A DNA stretch of 64,000 nucleotides from a virus. The stretch spans positions 16,046 through 80,045 of IMG/VR virus record IMGVR_UViG_3300024054_000015; one strand, 5' to 3'. Of the stretch, positions 40,192-49,347 are shown piece by piece (positions within the stretch are counted from its first letter, which is position 1; each line of letters starts with the position of its first letter). A model generated the notes under the pieces. The model saw only the letters and a list, made by a program, of their open reading frames with translations, searched no databases and was not told where the DNA came from. The translations under genes were made by a program, and so were the position numbers.

Positions 40192-40851
40192 ATGCCATCT
40201 GTGATTCTCAAGAAACGTGATCTTGATTCCTTGAATGATATGGAATTGAGATTCGTCAAGGCTTTGATCGCTGACGATCTTTGGAGACCTGTTCAGGCAG
40301 CTAGGACTGTTGGATATAAGAGCCCTTCATTAGCTGCTACGAGGTTGATGAAGAAGCCCGTAGTAGCAGCAGCCTTAGGAAGAGAACAACGTCGCAGATT
40401 AGAACGTCTTCAGTTGAAAGCTGATGAAGTTCTGCACATGCTCGCTACTGGACTCTTCTTCAATCCACTTTCACTCTTTAAGCCTTCTGCTGATGGAAAG
40501 TGGGTCGTAGAGGACTTGGACAAAGTCCCTGCGGAAATAGGACGTTGTGTAGAGGAAGTCAAGTGTCGTACTGTGGACAGTATGGACGACGATGGGAACG
40601 TGACTTCCACAACGTACTTTGAACTGAAGATGATGTCCAAGACGAAGCTCTTAGAGCTTGCGATGAAACACTGCGGAGTTGACGGCACGCAGAAGATAGA
40701 GCATACGGGCAATCTGGGTCTACAGATCGGCCTCAGCAATGGGATCAATGGGCTGCTGATGGCCATTGAGAACACACGCTCTTCCCAAGTGGTCGATGGT
40801 ACAGTGTTGGAGAAAGAGGTAACAGATGTTACTAATCAATCCGCTGACTAG
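40192..40851 (+). CDS. terS: Terminase small subunit
   Basis: 219 residues from ATG 40192; GTG codons at 40174 and 40177 are less likely. LNDMELRFVKALIAD, AARTVGYKSPSLAATRLM and VAAALGREQ are the helix-turn-helix of the Terminase_2 family that binds pac or cos DNA. Its middle (ADEVLHMLATGLFFNP) is the usual oligomerisation region. The large subunit lies 1.5 kb downstream, separated by small and tagged genes. Confidence 0.85.
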   Translation: MPSVILKKRDLDSLNDMELRFVKALIADDLWRPVQAARTVGYKSPSLAATRLMKKPVVAAALGREQRRRLERLQLKADEVLHMLATGLFFNPLSLFKPSADGKWVVEDLDKVPAEIGRCVEEVKCRTVDSMDDDGNVTSTTYFELKMMSKTKLLELAMKHCGVDGTQKIEHTGNLGLQIGLSNGINGLLMAIENTRSSQVVDGTVLEKEVTDVTNQSAD

Positions 40852-41299
40852 GCAAGTTCTAAACCACATGCAAGGAAGGCATGATCAGTCAGGACATGGA
40901 CAGGAGGCTTTGCCAGACAAGTTCTACAAGAAGAGAAGGGATTCTACTTCCAGTAGGTTGGCCAAGAGAATCTTTGAGGGACCATTTGACAGTTTTGAAG
41001 AGGCTGCTGCTCACTCGTACGTGTTGGATGACCTGGACACTAGGAAGTCTTCCCTGGATAAAGGCTTTCTGATGGGAGCTCATGGGAAAGCAATCCCTGT
41101 CACCAAAGGCTCTTATCTTCAGGAGGATATCACAGGAGGAAATGAGGGAGACATTCACGACTACAACAAGAGTGGAGATCGTATCCCTATAAGGCATAGG
41201 ATTGTCCCGGTAAGGAGTGTGGCAAAGCTCCGACCCAAAAGAGTGAACATGATGGCAGACGTGATAGCAGAACTTAGGCAGAGAAGGGGATTAGACTGA
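40826..41299 (+). CDS. Tagged protein 2 (INPLTRQVLN, HDQSGHG), 157 aa
   Basis: GAGG precedes ATG 40826. The tag variant LLINPLTRQVLN is followed by QGRHDQSGHG, another short motif seen in phage head proteins and effectors. The body has AAAHSYVLDDLD, KGSYLQEDITGGNEGD and IRHRIVPVRSV; a nicking or ADP-ribosyl-like fold is imaginable, but I cannot support it. Overlaps terS by 26 bases. Confidence 0.65.
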   Translation: MLLINPLTRQVLNHMQGRHDQSGHGQEALPDKFYKKRRDSTSSRLAKRIFEGPFDSFEEAAAHSYVLDDLDTRKSSLDKGFLMGAHGKAIPVTKGSYLQEDITGGNEGDIHDYNKSGDRIPIRHRIVPVRSVAKLRPKRVNMMADVIAELRQRRGLD

Positions 41300-41688
41300 T
41301 GTCCAACGAGATACAGGTAACGATTCAGCTTAGTTGTGCTAAGGGTGAGTTCTATCAGCCTGCCCTTGGAACGCCTCAATCAGTAGACCAGAACGGTCTA
41401 GGTGGAGGCAATCCAGGGTTCATTAACGTAGGGGCCTCTGAGGAGGACGTTAGCTTGGGAGACCTTACGACTCCAGGCTATTGCTACATCAAGAACCTTG
41501 GCCCTTTGACTGGCACGGCTCAGCCTGTGATCACCTTTGGTCCTAAGAGTGGCGGAGCTATGGTCGGCTTCTGTAGTCTAAAGACTGGCGAGGAAGCGTG
41601 CTTTAGGCTCACGGACACAACTCCCACGCTGCGCATTGTCAGCGATATCGCGAATACAGGCGTGCAGATAGTCATCCTGGAGGATTAG
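41299..41688 (+). CDS. Beta-rich protein, possible virion component, 129 aa
   Basis: Starts MSNEIQVTIQLSCAKGEF right at the previous stop. Short strands, Gly/Thr loops (LGPLTGTAQPVITFGPKSGG) and a final VQIVILED suggest a small beta-sandwich like head or tail accessory proteins. No family recognised. Confidence 0.65.
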   Translation: MSNEIQVTIQLSCAKGEFYQPALGTPQSVDQNGLGGGNPGFINVGASEEDVSLGDLTTPGYCYIKNLGPLTGTAQPVITFGPKSGGAMVGFCSLKTGEEACFRLTDTTPTLRIVSDIANTGVQIVILED

Positions 41689-41689
41689 C

Positions 41690-41896
41690 ATGGCTACGAT
41701 TCATCTAGCAGGTCCAATAGTAACTGTAGACAGCAGAGTCGTTCAGCGTTGTGCTGTCTGTGGACAGAAGCTAGTGGACTTGGACGCTTTCGAGCCAGGA
41801 AAGCCTGTAGTGGAAGAGGGCTGTCAGTTGAAGACAGTGCAGAACGTAGATATGTACCATAGCTCCGACCTGTGCGTGACCTTGGTGGAGAAATGA
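41690..41896 (+). CDS. Small zinc-ribbon protein, 68 aa
   Basis: ATG 41690 follows the previous stop directly. CAVCGQK with later C-residues (EEGCQ, DLCV) and His may hold one zinc. ATGA overlap with the tagged peptidase. Unknown. Confidence 0.6.
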   Translation: MATIHLAGPIVTVDSRVVQRCAVCGQKLVDLDAFEPGKPVVEEGCQLKTVQNVDMYHSSDLCVTLVEK

Positions 41897-42378
41897 CCAT
41901 GCTCATCAATCCGTTTACAGGTCAGGTACTCAACGTCAATCCACAGGGATACAATCAGTACACTGGAAAGGGTCCGGAGTCTAACAGGAAGAGACTTCAG
42001 CAGATCGCTGGAGATGATGTCCGTATTGAGTACAAGATCCCAGAGGCCTACGAGAAGAGCGTGAGGCTGTCTGGAGACTACTTTCCTCCAGAGGTAGACT
42101 GGGACACTGAAGAGGTAACGAAGCCAGCGACTATCTTTGTTTCTCCAGGCAGATACGAAGGTGCTATAGCTGCCCATGAGATAGGGCATCATAAGCTAGG
42201 TCACACGCAGGATGTGGAATACGAAGATGATGCAGAGAGCCGTGAAAGAGATGCCTGGCGATATGCTCTTAAGAACAGAAAGAGTATGGCAGTCTCTAAG
42301 AGGAAACTGTTCCGCCTTATGAGGACTGCTGAGGTTCTGGCTAAGAAGTCTAGAGGAACTTTCGGACCAGCTAAGTGA
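41893..42378 (+). CDS. INPFTGQVLN-tagged HEXXH metallopeptidase
   Basis: 161 residues. ATG 41893 overlaps the upstream stop; ATG 41899 has better GGAG spacing and gives MLINPFTG exactly as in its relatives. After the tag (INPFTGQVLNVNPQGYNQY) comes a domain with AAHEIGHHKLGH (zinc H95, H99, catalytic E96, possible third ligand H104) and acidic residues in EDDAESRERDAW, the pattern of ImmA/IrrE-like and other zincins. A head-packed protease could act on the prohead or, if injected, on host proteins. Confidence 0.75.
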   Translation: MTMLINPFTGQVLNVNPQGYNQYTGKGPESNRKRLQQIAGDDVRIEYKIPEAYEKSVRLSGDYFPPEVDWDTEEVTKPATIFVSPGRYEGAIAAHEIGHHKLGHTQDVEYEDDAESRERDAWRYALKNRKSMAVSKRKLFRLMRTAEVLAKKSRGTFGPAK

Positions 42379-43976
42379 TCAACTCCGAAGCTGACCTACT
42401 CTCTGATCCCTTTAACTTTCTTGCTCTGTGTTGGCCAGACATCAAGCTGACCAAGCCGCAAGCCAAGATCGTACATAGCATTGTCCACAATCACACTACT
42501 GTCGTGCCTGCTGGCAACGATCAAGGCAAGGACTTTATTGCAGCCTTTATCTGCGTCTGGTTCTTCTGCTCTCGTAGCCCTTGCAAGATTGTGACCCATT
42601 CGGTAGATCAGCCTCAGCTTAAAGGCGTTCTCTGGGGCGAAATGAAGAGGTTTATTCAGACCTCGAGATATCCTCTGCCGCTGAACGTGCGTGAGGATAT
42701 GTTCATGCAGTTCGTGCGTCCTGATGGTACAGCCGATCCCTTGAGCTACCTCATTGGCCGTGTCACACGTAAGGGTGAGGGATTGCTGGGTCATCATATC
42801 GCTAACACAGAGAGCGATAGACTGCCCGATGGCTCTATGCTTCCTCGTACGCTGTTCGTAGCTGATGAAGCCAGCGGTATTGACGACGAGGCATGGGAGA
42901 AGGTGGACACCTGGAGTCATCGTAAGCTCGCTATCGGCAATCCCTATCCCACTACGAACTTCTTCTATAAGGCCACGAAGGCCGGAGATATCCCGCACCC
43001 CAGGCTCAAGGGACGTTTCCTTCAGAAGGTTATCCACATCGATTGCGATGATAGTCCGCACGTAGAGCGGGCTAAGTCGATGATGGACATTGGTCTAGAC
43101 CCTGATGACAAGGTCTTGATCCCAGGCATCCTCAGTTGGCAGGAATACGAGCGACGTCTCAAGGTCTGGGATGAGATGCGGCAGTGCATCGGCCTACATG
43201 GGAAGTTCTATGAAGGTCGTGAAGTCAAGCTATTTCCTCCCAACTGGCTAGACCGTGCTGAGGAAGTCGCTGAGAGGTTGCCGAAGGATCGCATAGGCAA
43301 AGCGATGGGAGTGGACGCTGCTGAAGGTGGCGATAACTCCGTGTGGTGCATAGTGGACGAGTTGGGCTTGATCTACATGGAGGCCCATAAGACAAATGAC
43401 ACAAATGATATTCCTGGACTTTCCATTGCCATCGGGAAGCGTTTCGGTGTTGCTCCTGAGCGTTGGGTATTCGATCGTGGGGGTGGCGGCAAGCAACATG
43501 CCGATCGGTTACGAGCAATGGGGTATGAGTGTGCTTCCATCGGTTTTGGTGAGGGTGTGGTAGATCCACAAGCCTGGAAGCGTACTGCGGACTATATCCC
43601 GAAGAAAGAAGTGCGGGAGGCTACAGAAGAGAGGTACATCTACAAGAACCGTAGAGCCGAGATGTACGGCACGCTTAGGCTTGCATTAGATCCGACTGTG
43701 TTGCAAAATGGCTTCGGGCTACCAAAAGAGTTGATTCGGGTGAAACGGTTGGACGGTGGACCTTCCCTCAGAGATCAGTTAGAGATACTACCGCTGCTCT
43801 ACGATCCTGAGGGAAGGCTCTACTTGCCGCCTAAGCAGAAGAAGAATGCGGACGACAAAACAGTCACGATCAAAGATATGCTGGGCGACTATAGCCCAGA
43901 CGAGGCAGACGCGCTTGTGCTCGCCTGCTATGGAATGACCTTTAAGAGTCCTCCAGTCATCAGGAGTATGATATGA
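42375..43976 (+). CDS. terL: Terminase large subunit
   Basis: 533 residues from GTG 42375 overlapping the previous stop. The ATPase has a deviant Walker A (PAGNDQGKDF, ~45-54) and Walker B TLFVADEASGID. The C-terminal RNase H-like nuclease has GVDAAEGGDNSVW, VFDRGGGGKQHADRL and SPDEADALVLA for the metal-binding Asp residues. It powers DNA packaging and cuts concatemers. The odd Walker A (Asp-Gln before Gly-Lys-Asp) resembles some Mu-like and T5-distant terminases. Confidence 0.93.
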   Translation: MINSEADLLSDPFNFLALCWPDIKLTKPQAKIVHSIVHNHTTVVPAGNDQGKDFIAAFICVWFFCSRSPCKIVTHSVDQPQLKGVLWGEMKRFIQTSRYPLPLNVREDMFMQFVRPDGTADPLSYLIGRVTRKGEGLLGHHIANTESDRLPDGSMLPRTLFVADEASGIDDEAWEKVDTWSHRKLAIGNPYPTTNFFYKATKAGDIPHPRLKGRFLQKVIHIDCDDSPHVERAKSMMDIGLDPDDKVLIPGILSWQEYERRLKVWDEMRQCIGLHGKFYEGREVKLFPPNWLDRAEEVAERLPKDRIGKAMGVDAAEGGDNSVWCIVDELGLIYMEAHKTNDTNDIPGLSIAIGKRFGVAPERWVFDRGGGGKQHADRLRAMGYECASIGFGEGVVDPQAWKRTADYIPKKEVREATEERYIYKNRRAEMYGTLRLALDPTVLQNGFGLPKELIRVKRLDGGPSLRDQLEILPLLYDPEGRLYLPPKQKKNADDKTVTIKDMLGDYSPDEADALVLACYGMTFKSPPVIRSMI

Positions 43977-44575
43977 GCAAAGAGCCAATCGTGAATCCGT
44001 TTACTGGAGAAGTGGTGGCGAACTTCAGTCTTAGGGGAATCGGAGAGGTATTTGACCTGGGAAGGAAGGCCCAGAAGCTCGGTCAGATGGCAGGAACTAA
44101 GTCAGGTGCGGTTGAGTCCAGGTGGGCTAAACTTCGCGGTAAAGACGCTGGTCTCTCTAGGAGAGCTTCCAGAAGGATCTACCGAGCCGGTGCTGGAACC
44201 CAGAAGGCCATAGAAGCCGCGAAGAAGCACTCCTTCAAGACGGGAGTGGCGACTGGTGCGGTTGCTGGTGCTGCCTCTACAGGAGCCGCCATGAAGTACT
44301 CCAAGTCCAAGAAGAAGCAGATGGCTCACAACATCCTCGGCATGGCTCTGGGAAAGGTCAGGAACCCTCTGCAAGATGCCCTCACCAAACCCTTCCGCAA
44401 GAAGAAGACCACTGTCGGTGGCGTGCTGAAGGGCGGACTCACAGGCGTTAGGAACGAGAGCCATCTTGGCCTCATTACGCCTTCCAAGGCTAGGAAGCGT
44501 AAGCTCATCTCTTCTGCAGAGCAAGATGCCAAGAAGAGGGGATTGGTCCTCAAGCCCGTCGGGAGCTTCAGATGA
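43973..44575 (+). CDS. VNPFTGEVV-tagged basic protein with glycine-zipper segment
   Basis: 200 residues. The tag is PIVNPFTGEVVANFSLRG. The body is very basic; GVATGAVAGAASTGAAM (~90-106) is a glycine-zipper-like hydrophobic segment, next to KSKKKQMAHNILGMAL. The same zipper then Lys/Arg then Asn-hydrophobic order recurs in the polyprotein at 49668 and in 53518. May insert into a membrane during DNA entry (inference). Confidence 0.65.
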   Translation: MSKEPIVNPFTGEVVANFSLRGIGEVFDLGRKAQKLGQMAGTKSGAVESRWAKLRGKDAGLSRRASRRIYRAGAGTQKAIEAAKKHSFKTGVATGAVAGAASTGAAMKYSKSKKKQMAHNILGMALGKVRNPLQDALTKPFRKKKTTVGGVLKGGLTGVRNESHLGLITPSKARKRKLISSAEQDAKKRGLVLKPVGSFR

Positions 44576-44760
44576 CTCTTGGACAAATCGCTTACGAAGC
44601 CTACTGCAAGTTCAGTGACAACAAGTCTCTGGTCTCTGGGCAAGAGCTACCAAGCTGGGGAAACCTCAACAGTCGCATTAAGGCTGCTTGGGAAGCATGT
44701 GCTAAAGAGGTTGGCAGGTATGTGATGACAGAATTGGCAGACCTTGCCAAAGGAGACTAG
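44572..44760 (+). CDS. Small phage protein of packaging region, 62 aa
   Basis: Starts MTLGQIAYEAYCKFSDNKS and has SLVSGQELPSWGNL then RIKAAWEACA, a pattern I know from small proteins beside portal genes in many phages. ATGA overlap upstream. Confidence 0.65.
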   Translation: MTLGQIAYEAYCKFSDNKSLVSGQELPSWGNLNSRIKAAWEACAKEVGRYVMTELADLAKGD

Positions 44761-44985
44761 GTGGACAAGCCTAAGACCATTGCTGACCTGGGCGACAACA
44801 CCGAACGTGATAAGCCCATTATCGGCAAGTCCATGATAGACCATGGACCTAAGTCGGTAAGTCGTCGCATTGAGGAAGCCCAGAAGCGGCATGAGGAAGA
44901 GCAGAAGCTGCTAGAGGCTGGCGGCTATGACTATGGCGGCACAGAGGCTTTCGAACGAGCCATGAGGAACGTGGGGAGATGGTGA
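44761..44985 (+). CDS. Unknown charged protein, 74 aa
   Basis: GTG 44761 with AAAGGAG upstream, immediately after the previous stop. Acidic/basic helix RRIEEAQKRHEEEQKLLE, then GGYDYGGTEAF. Unknown. Confidence 0.6.
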   Translation: MDKPKTIADLGDNTERDKPIIGKSMIDHGPKSVSRRIEEAQKRHEEEQKLLEAGGYDYGGTEAFERAMRNVGRW

Positions 44986-45515
44986 TGATTCTAGTCAATC
45001 CATTCACTGGCCAAGTGCTTATCAACGCCAACCCTAGAGGCGACAATCAGTACATCAATCCCGATGGGCCTAGCCAGAAGCCTGTTAGAACAGCGAAGCA
45101 TCTCGTTAAACGTCTGACTGCTGGCGTGCTAGGACCTGTCTCGGCAGATCGTGTTGCTGGATTTGCACTGCCTGACGACAGTCTAGTGGGAGGCCTGGGC
45201 AAGATGCATGAGGATCTGGTGCGAGAGGATCCTGAGAAGTTCGGAATGGACAGAGGAGACATGCCAAGAGATCCAGTGGCCAAGGCTATCTCCAAGGGAG
45301 CCATACGCTTTCGTGGAGTTTCCCTAGAGCTCGACTCTAGCAGACACACTCCAGGGAAGATTGGCATGATGATCTCCAGCGGTAAGTTGCCCTCTACTAC
45401 CGAAGGTCATGTCTACATTGACTCTGCAGACTTCAATGGTGCAGCCCATGTGGATGAGTTGCTGATGGCCAAGTCTTGGAGACATCTAGCTTACGGGAAG
45501 AAAAGACTAAGATAA
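44985..45515 (+). CDS. VNPFTGQVL-tagged protein, 176 aa
   Basis: ATG 44985 has GGGGAG 6 bases upstream. The tag is ILVNPFTGQVLINANPRGDNQY, then NPDGPSQKP. The body may be an ADP-ribosyltransferase-like or other small enzyme fold: AIRFRGVSLELDSSRH, GKIGMMISSGKLPSTTEGHVYI, and a late Asp/Glu pair. This is only a guess from the R...S/T...E order. Directly upstream of the portal gene. Confidence 0.65.
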   Translation: MILVNPFTGQVLINANPRGDNQYINPDGPSQKPVRTAKHLVKRLTAGVLGPVSADRVAGFALPDDSLVGGLGKMHEDLVREDPEKFGMDRGDMPRDPVAKAISKGAIRFRGVSLELDSSRHTPGKIGMMISSGKLPSTTEGHVYIDSADFNGAAHVDELLMAKSWRHLAYGKKRLR

Positions 45516-45525
45516 GGAAATAAGA

Positions 45526-48144
45526 ATGCCCACAGCAGAACGCAAGCGCCTGGCCTTGGAGCAGATGGCCAACTCCAAAGACTTCGTCATGAACGCTGAG
45601 TTCCAGGCCAAGTTCTTAGACCTCGTGCAAAACGAGTTCCTTAGTCGTGGAGCTTTCATTCAACGCTGGATGGACCCACGTCGGGACTACAACCGTGAGT
45701 GCGGCTATCCCGAGACGTATGAGATCACCAGTGAGAAGTGGCAGGACTACTACGAACGTCATCCCATTGCTGCCCGCGTTGTGGAGATCATGCCTAGCGA
45801 GTGCTGGCAGATAACGCCAGATCTGTACGAGGTTGATGACCCCAACGTCAACACTCCGTTCGAACAGGGCTTTAAGGACTTGGCTGGGGACCTGCGTGGA
45901 GTCCAGTCGTACTACAAGCCTGAGGAAGAGGTCGTGCATCCGCTGTGGGAGTACTGCCGACGGCTAGACATTCTCTCAGGAATTGGTCAGTTCGGTGTGA
46001 TGCTGCTAGGGTACGACGATGGCATTTCCCTGAACCAACCTGTAGAGGGTTGGCAAGAGCCAGAGGTAGGGAACATCACCTGGAACCAAGAGGCACTGCC
46101 TTTCCTCAGAGAGTTGTCCAAGCACTTCCATATCACCGCTAACGGTGAGCTAATATGGAATGCACCAACTCCCGATGAAGAAGAGCAGTTGAAGAAAAAG
46201 TCCAAGTCTGTGCCTGAGGCAACTAACGGCAAGAAGCCCAAGGAGAAGAAGGTCACCGACAAGGAGAACATGCAGAGCTCAGAAGGCTATCTGCCTCCAG
46301 AGCCTACAGGGAAGTCCATGCCTAGTCCTGCGGCCTTCGGTAATGTCAACCCGCAGCAGGGAAAGTATCACGATCCCATGGACCCAGAGGCTTTGAAGGA
46401 CATCCAGCCTCAAGGGCCAGAGCAGCCAGAGTTTGGGGACTTTACTACTGAGGACCAACGCCAACAGCCAGGAATGCAGACCGCTCCCACAGGCAGACGT
46501 AGGCTGATCTATGTGCGAGTGTTCCCCGAGGCGTTAGTGCAGATCATGCGATACGAGCAGAACATGGCGAGTCCACGCTTTGGACAGCCTACCATGTATC
46601 GCATCACGCTCAATGACCCCATGCAGAACCAGACGGGAGTGGGACTGCCTCTAAGCACCATTGAGGTCCACTACTCGCGGGTTATTCACGCTGCTGATTT
46701 GGGAGCTAATGCCGGATCTAGTGAAATCTTCGCTCCTCCTCGCATGAGGCCGGTGCTGAACAACCTCATCGATCTACAGAAGATCTATGGAGCTTGCGGG
46801 GAAGGCTACTGGAAGAACGCTTTCGCAACGCTGGCAGCAGAGACACATCCTCAACTCGGTGGAGATGTTACTCTGGACGTAGAAGCCATGCGGGAGCAGA
46901 TGAAGAAGTGGAGAGATAGCCTGGATCGTGTGCTGGCAGCTACGGGCGTCACTTGGAGGACTATCAGCCCGCAACTGATTGATCCCAATAGCTACGTGCA
47001 GAATCACCTGACTGCCATTTGCATCAAGCTCGGCTGTCCGTTGCGAGTGTTCATGGGCAGCGAACAAGGAGTGTTGGCCGCGAGCCAGGACTCGTACTCT
47101 TGGGGATTGCGAGTTCAAGAGCGTCGCAAGAACTACCTGACTCCTCGGCTAATCGTGCCGTTGATTGACAGACTCATCACCGTAGGCGTGCTGCCTGCTC
47201 CGCAAGAGTCGTACATGGTCAACTGGAACGATGAGCAGAAGCTGACTCCTCAGGAGCAGGCGAGCATCGGTGGAGCAATCACTGGAGCGATGGCAACCTA
47301 CATCAGTGGCCAAGTTGACCAACTGATTGAGCCTGTGACCTGGATGACAGAGGTTCTGGGCTGGAATAGGGAGAAGGCTCAGTCTGTGGTAGATGCCACG
47401 ATGGAGCATATCCTCAAGCAGCAAGAGCAGCAGGCGATGCAGGGGCAGCAGATGATTGACCCCATGACGGGTCAGCCCATGCAGCAGGACGAGATGGGAC
47501 AGTTCATTGATCCCAATACGGGCGAGCCTGCTCCGACAGATGAGATGGGCAAGCCGATGGTGATGGATCCCAATACTGGACAACCGATGCCCGCTCAGCC
47601 TCAGTCGCCACAAGAGAGCCAAGGCCCGCTAGGGGCAGAGGCTTCAGAGGCCGCTCAGGTTAGCCAAGAGATGGATCCTGGAGTTGAGGCACCAGAAGAG
47701 CAGATGGAACCCGAGGAAGAAGAGTTGCCCACAGACCCCGACTCTGGGTTGATGATCGACGAGGAAGCAGGACTAGCTCTTGATCCAGAGACAGGTGACG
47801 TGTACGACATAGAGACTGGAGAAGTAGTAGGGAACGTGAACGATGATGAGCAATATGCTGACGAGTTTGATCAGGAGCAACCGGATCAAGAAGATGGTTC
47901 TGAACTGGAAACTGAAGAACCCGAGGACGGCTTTGAAGACATGGAAGGTGATCAAGAGCTTGGTCAAGAAGACCCGATGGAAGAAGCCCAGGAGCCAGAA
48001 CATCAGATAGATCCAGAAACGGGTCGCATCGTTAACCCTGAGAATGGCTATCAGCTTGATCAGGAAACGGGCGACATCTACACACCTGAAGGCGAGTTGT
48101 GGGGAAATATCAATGACGAGGATGACCAGGAAGAGATGGAATAG
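45526..48144 (+). CDS. Portal protein (DUF1073-like) with acidic DPxTG-repeat tail
   Basis: 872 residues; ATAAGGA before ATG 45526. Residues ~40-620 resemble DUF1073-type portals: DYYERHPIAARVVEIMPSE, IGQFGVMLLGYDD, RLIYVRVFPEALVQI, EVHYSRVIHAADL, LGCPLRVFMGSEQG and NWNDEQKLTPQE. A flexible insert lies at 220-325. Residues 640-872 are low-complexity and very acidic with DPxTG units (IDPMTGQP, IDPNTGEP, MDPNTGQP, LDPETGDV, IDPETGRI). Typical portals are 450-550 residues, so the tail is an addition that may face the capsid interior. Confidence 0.85.
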   Translation: MPTAERKRLALEQMANSKDFVMNAEFQAKFLDLVQNEFLSRGAFIQRWMDPRRDYNRECGYPETYEITSEKWQDYYERHPIAARVVEIMPSECWQITPDLYEVDDPNVNTPFEQGFKDLAGDLRGVQSYYKPEEEVVHPLWEYCRRLDILSGIGQFGVMLLGYDDGISLNQPVEGWQEPEVGNITWNQEALPFLRELSKHFHITANGELIWNAPTPDEEEQLKKKSKSVPEATNGKKPKEKKVTDKENMQSSEGYLPPEPTGKSMPSPAAFGNVNPQQGKYHDPMDPEALKDIQPQGPEQPEFGDFTTEDQRQQPGMQTAPTGRRRLIYVRVFPEALVQIMRYEQNMASPRFGQPTMYRITLNDPMQNQTGVGLPLSTIEVHYSRVIHAADLGANAGSSEIFAPPRMRPVLNNLIDLQKIYGACGEGYWKNAFATLAAETHPQLGGDVTLDVEAMREQMKKWRDSLDRVLAATGVTWRTISPQLIDPNSYVQNHLTAICIKLGCPLRVFMGSEQGVLAASQDSYSWGLRVQERRKNYLTPRLIVPLIDRLITVGVLPAPQESYMVNWNDEQKLTPQEQASIGGAITGAMATYISGQVDQLIEPVTWMTEVLGWNREKAQSVVDATMEHILKQQEQQAMQGQQMIDPMTGQPMQQDEMGQFIDPNTGEPAPTDEMGKPMVMDPNTGQPMPAQPQSPQESQGPLGAEASEAAQVSQEMDPGVEAPEEQMEPEEEELPTDPDSGLMIDEEAGLALDPETGDVYDIETGEVVGNVNDDEQYADEFDQEQPDQEDGSELETEEPEDGFEDMEGDQELGQEDPMEEAQEPEHQIDPETGRIVNPENGYQLDQETGDIYTPEGELWGNINDEDDQEEME

Positions 48145-48358
48145 AGCCAAGTGGCTAGGGATGCTAGGACGCGATCAGGAGGAGCTCCACCAACGCGAAA
48201 GGTTAGAAACGGGACAAGACCCGGACGAGTACACGATCTGGCACGTTCTGTGCCCTGCCATACGAAAGGGCTGGACGAAAGCTATGGAGCGTGACAGAAG
48301 GGCCTATGGTCGTAGGCTGGCAGTTACGATTCAAGAAGTCTCTGGCAAATCGACATGA
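48113..48358 (+). CDS. Unknown basic protein, 81 aa
   Basis: Starts near ATG 48113 inside the portal end (GGGG upstream); ATG 48122 is an alternative. Arg/Lys/Trp-rich (TRKRWNRAKWLGMLGRDQ), helical. Overlaps the next gene by 4 bases. Unknown. Confidence 0.55.
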   Translation: MTRMTRKRWNRAKWLGMLGRDQEELHQRERLETGQDPDEYTIWHVLCPAIRKGWTKAMERDRRAYGRRLAVTIQEVSGKST

Positions 48359-49347
48359 GCATCCTTCGCGTAGACCCCACTCGCACTACTAGACTTCGTC
48401 GTCAGTTCACTAGTGCGATTAACGTGCGGTTCACCATGTTCAAGAAGGACCTATTGCATCTGTTTCAGCATGGAATGCTGGGCATGGTCCGCCCTACCCT
48501 TAACGCCGAGTGGACCTTTCCCACAGAGCATAAGCTGCAAGAGCTCAAGCGATGGCTTCAGTTTAAGACTGGTCAGCTATTCCTAAAGAACTATATGGAG
48601 GACTCTGCACAGTCTTGGGTTGGGGAGTACATACAGCAGTCGTACCAGCGAGGCTTGAAGAGATCTTGGGGCGACTGGCGTAGGCCGACTCAGGTTATGA
48701 CCATGCCTGGAGACGTAGGAGCTATCTTCCAGAAGGGTGGCGAAGCAGAGTTTATGCGGCAGTCTTTTGGTGGACCTATTCCTGTAGAGAAGGTAAGACT
48801 ACTCTCAACACGCACCTACAGTGACTTGGCTAACGTCACAGAGCAGATGTCCGCACAGATCTCTCGAACTCTGCTGGACGGTGCTGTTAGTGGACTCAAT
48901 CCCCGCAAGGTCGCCAAGCAACTGTCTAAGCTCGTAGACATGAGTAAGGGTCGGGCCTACATGGTCGCCCAGACAGAGACGATCAGGAGCTTTAACGAGG
49001 GAGCCTTAGATGGATTGGAGAACCTGGGAGCTAAGGCTGTAGGCGTGATGGTGGAATGGTCCGTGTCAGGGCTGGGCTACACCGAAAAGGGCTATCCTTC
49101 ACCCTGCAAGAAGTGTGCCCCTTTGGCGGGACTGGTGCTGACCGTTGATGAGGCTAGAGGGATGCTGCCTCGGCATCCGCGTTGTCGGTGCAGTTTCATA
49201 CCCGCGAACGTAGGAGAAAAGACCGCCAAGCAAGTCCGTGATGCTGAACGCATACGAGCGGCCATTGCCCGTTCTGCTAGTGGTGACACCCGTTGGATTG
49301 GAGCAAGTAAGACTATCTCTTCAGAAAGACCAGTGGAGGCCTCATGA
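48355..49347 (+). CDS. Phage head morphogenesis protein (Mu F/SPP1 gp7-like)
   Basis: 330 residues. The C-terminal part has RAYMVAQTETIRSFNEGAL, CKKCAPLAG and HPRCRCSFIP, the signature of the minor head protein family found next to portals. These proteins join the capsid interior at the portal vertex. Helical N-terminus. Confidence 0.9.
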   Translation: MSILRVDPTRTTRLRRQFTSAINVRFTMFKKDLLHLFQHGMLGMVRPTLNAEWTFPTEHKLQELKRWLQFKTGQLFLKNYMEDSAQSWVGEYIQQSYQRGLKRSWGDWRRPTQVMTMPGDVGAIFQKGGEAEFMRQSFGGPIPVEKVRLLSTRTYSDLANVTEQMSAQISRTLLDGAVSGLNPRKVAKQLSKLVDMSKGRAYMVAQTETIRSFNEGALDGLENLGAKAVGVMVEWSVSGLGYTEKGYPSPCKKCAPLAGLVLTVDEARGMLPRHPRCRCSFIPANVGEKTAKQVRDAERIRAAIARSASGDTRWIGASKTISSERPVEAS

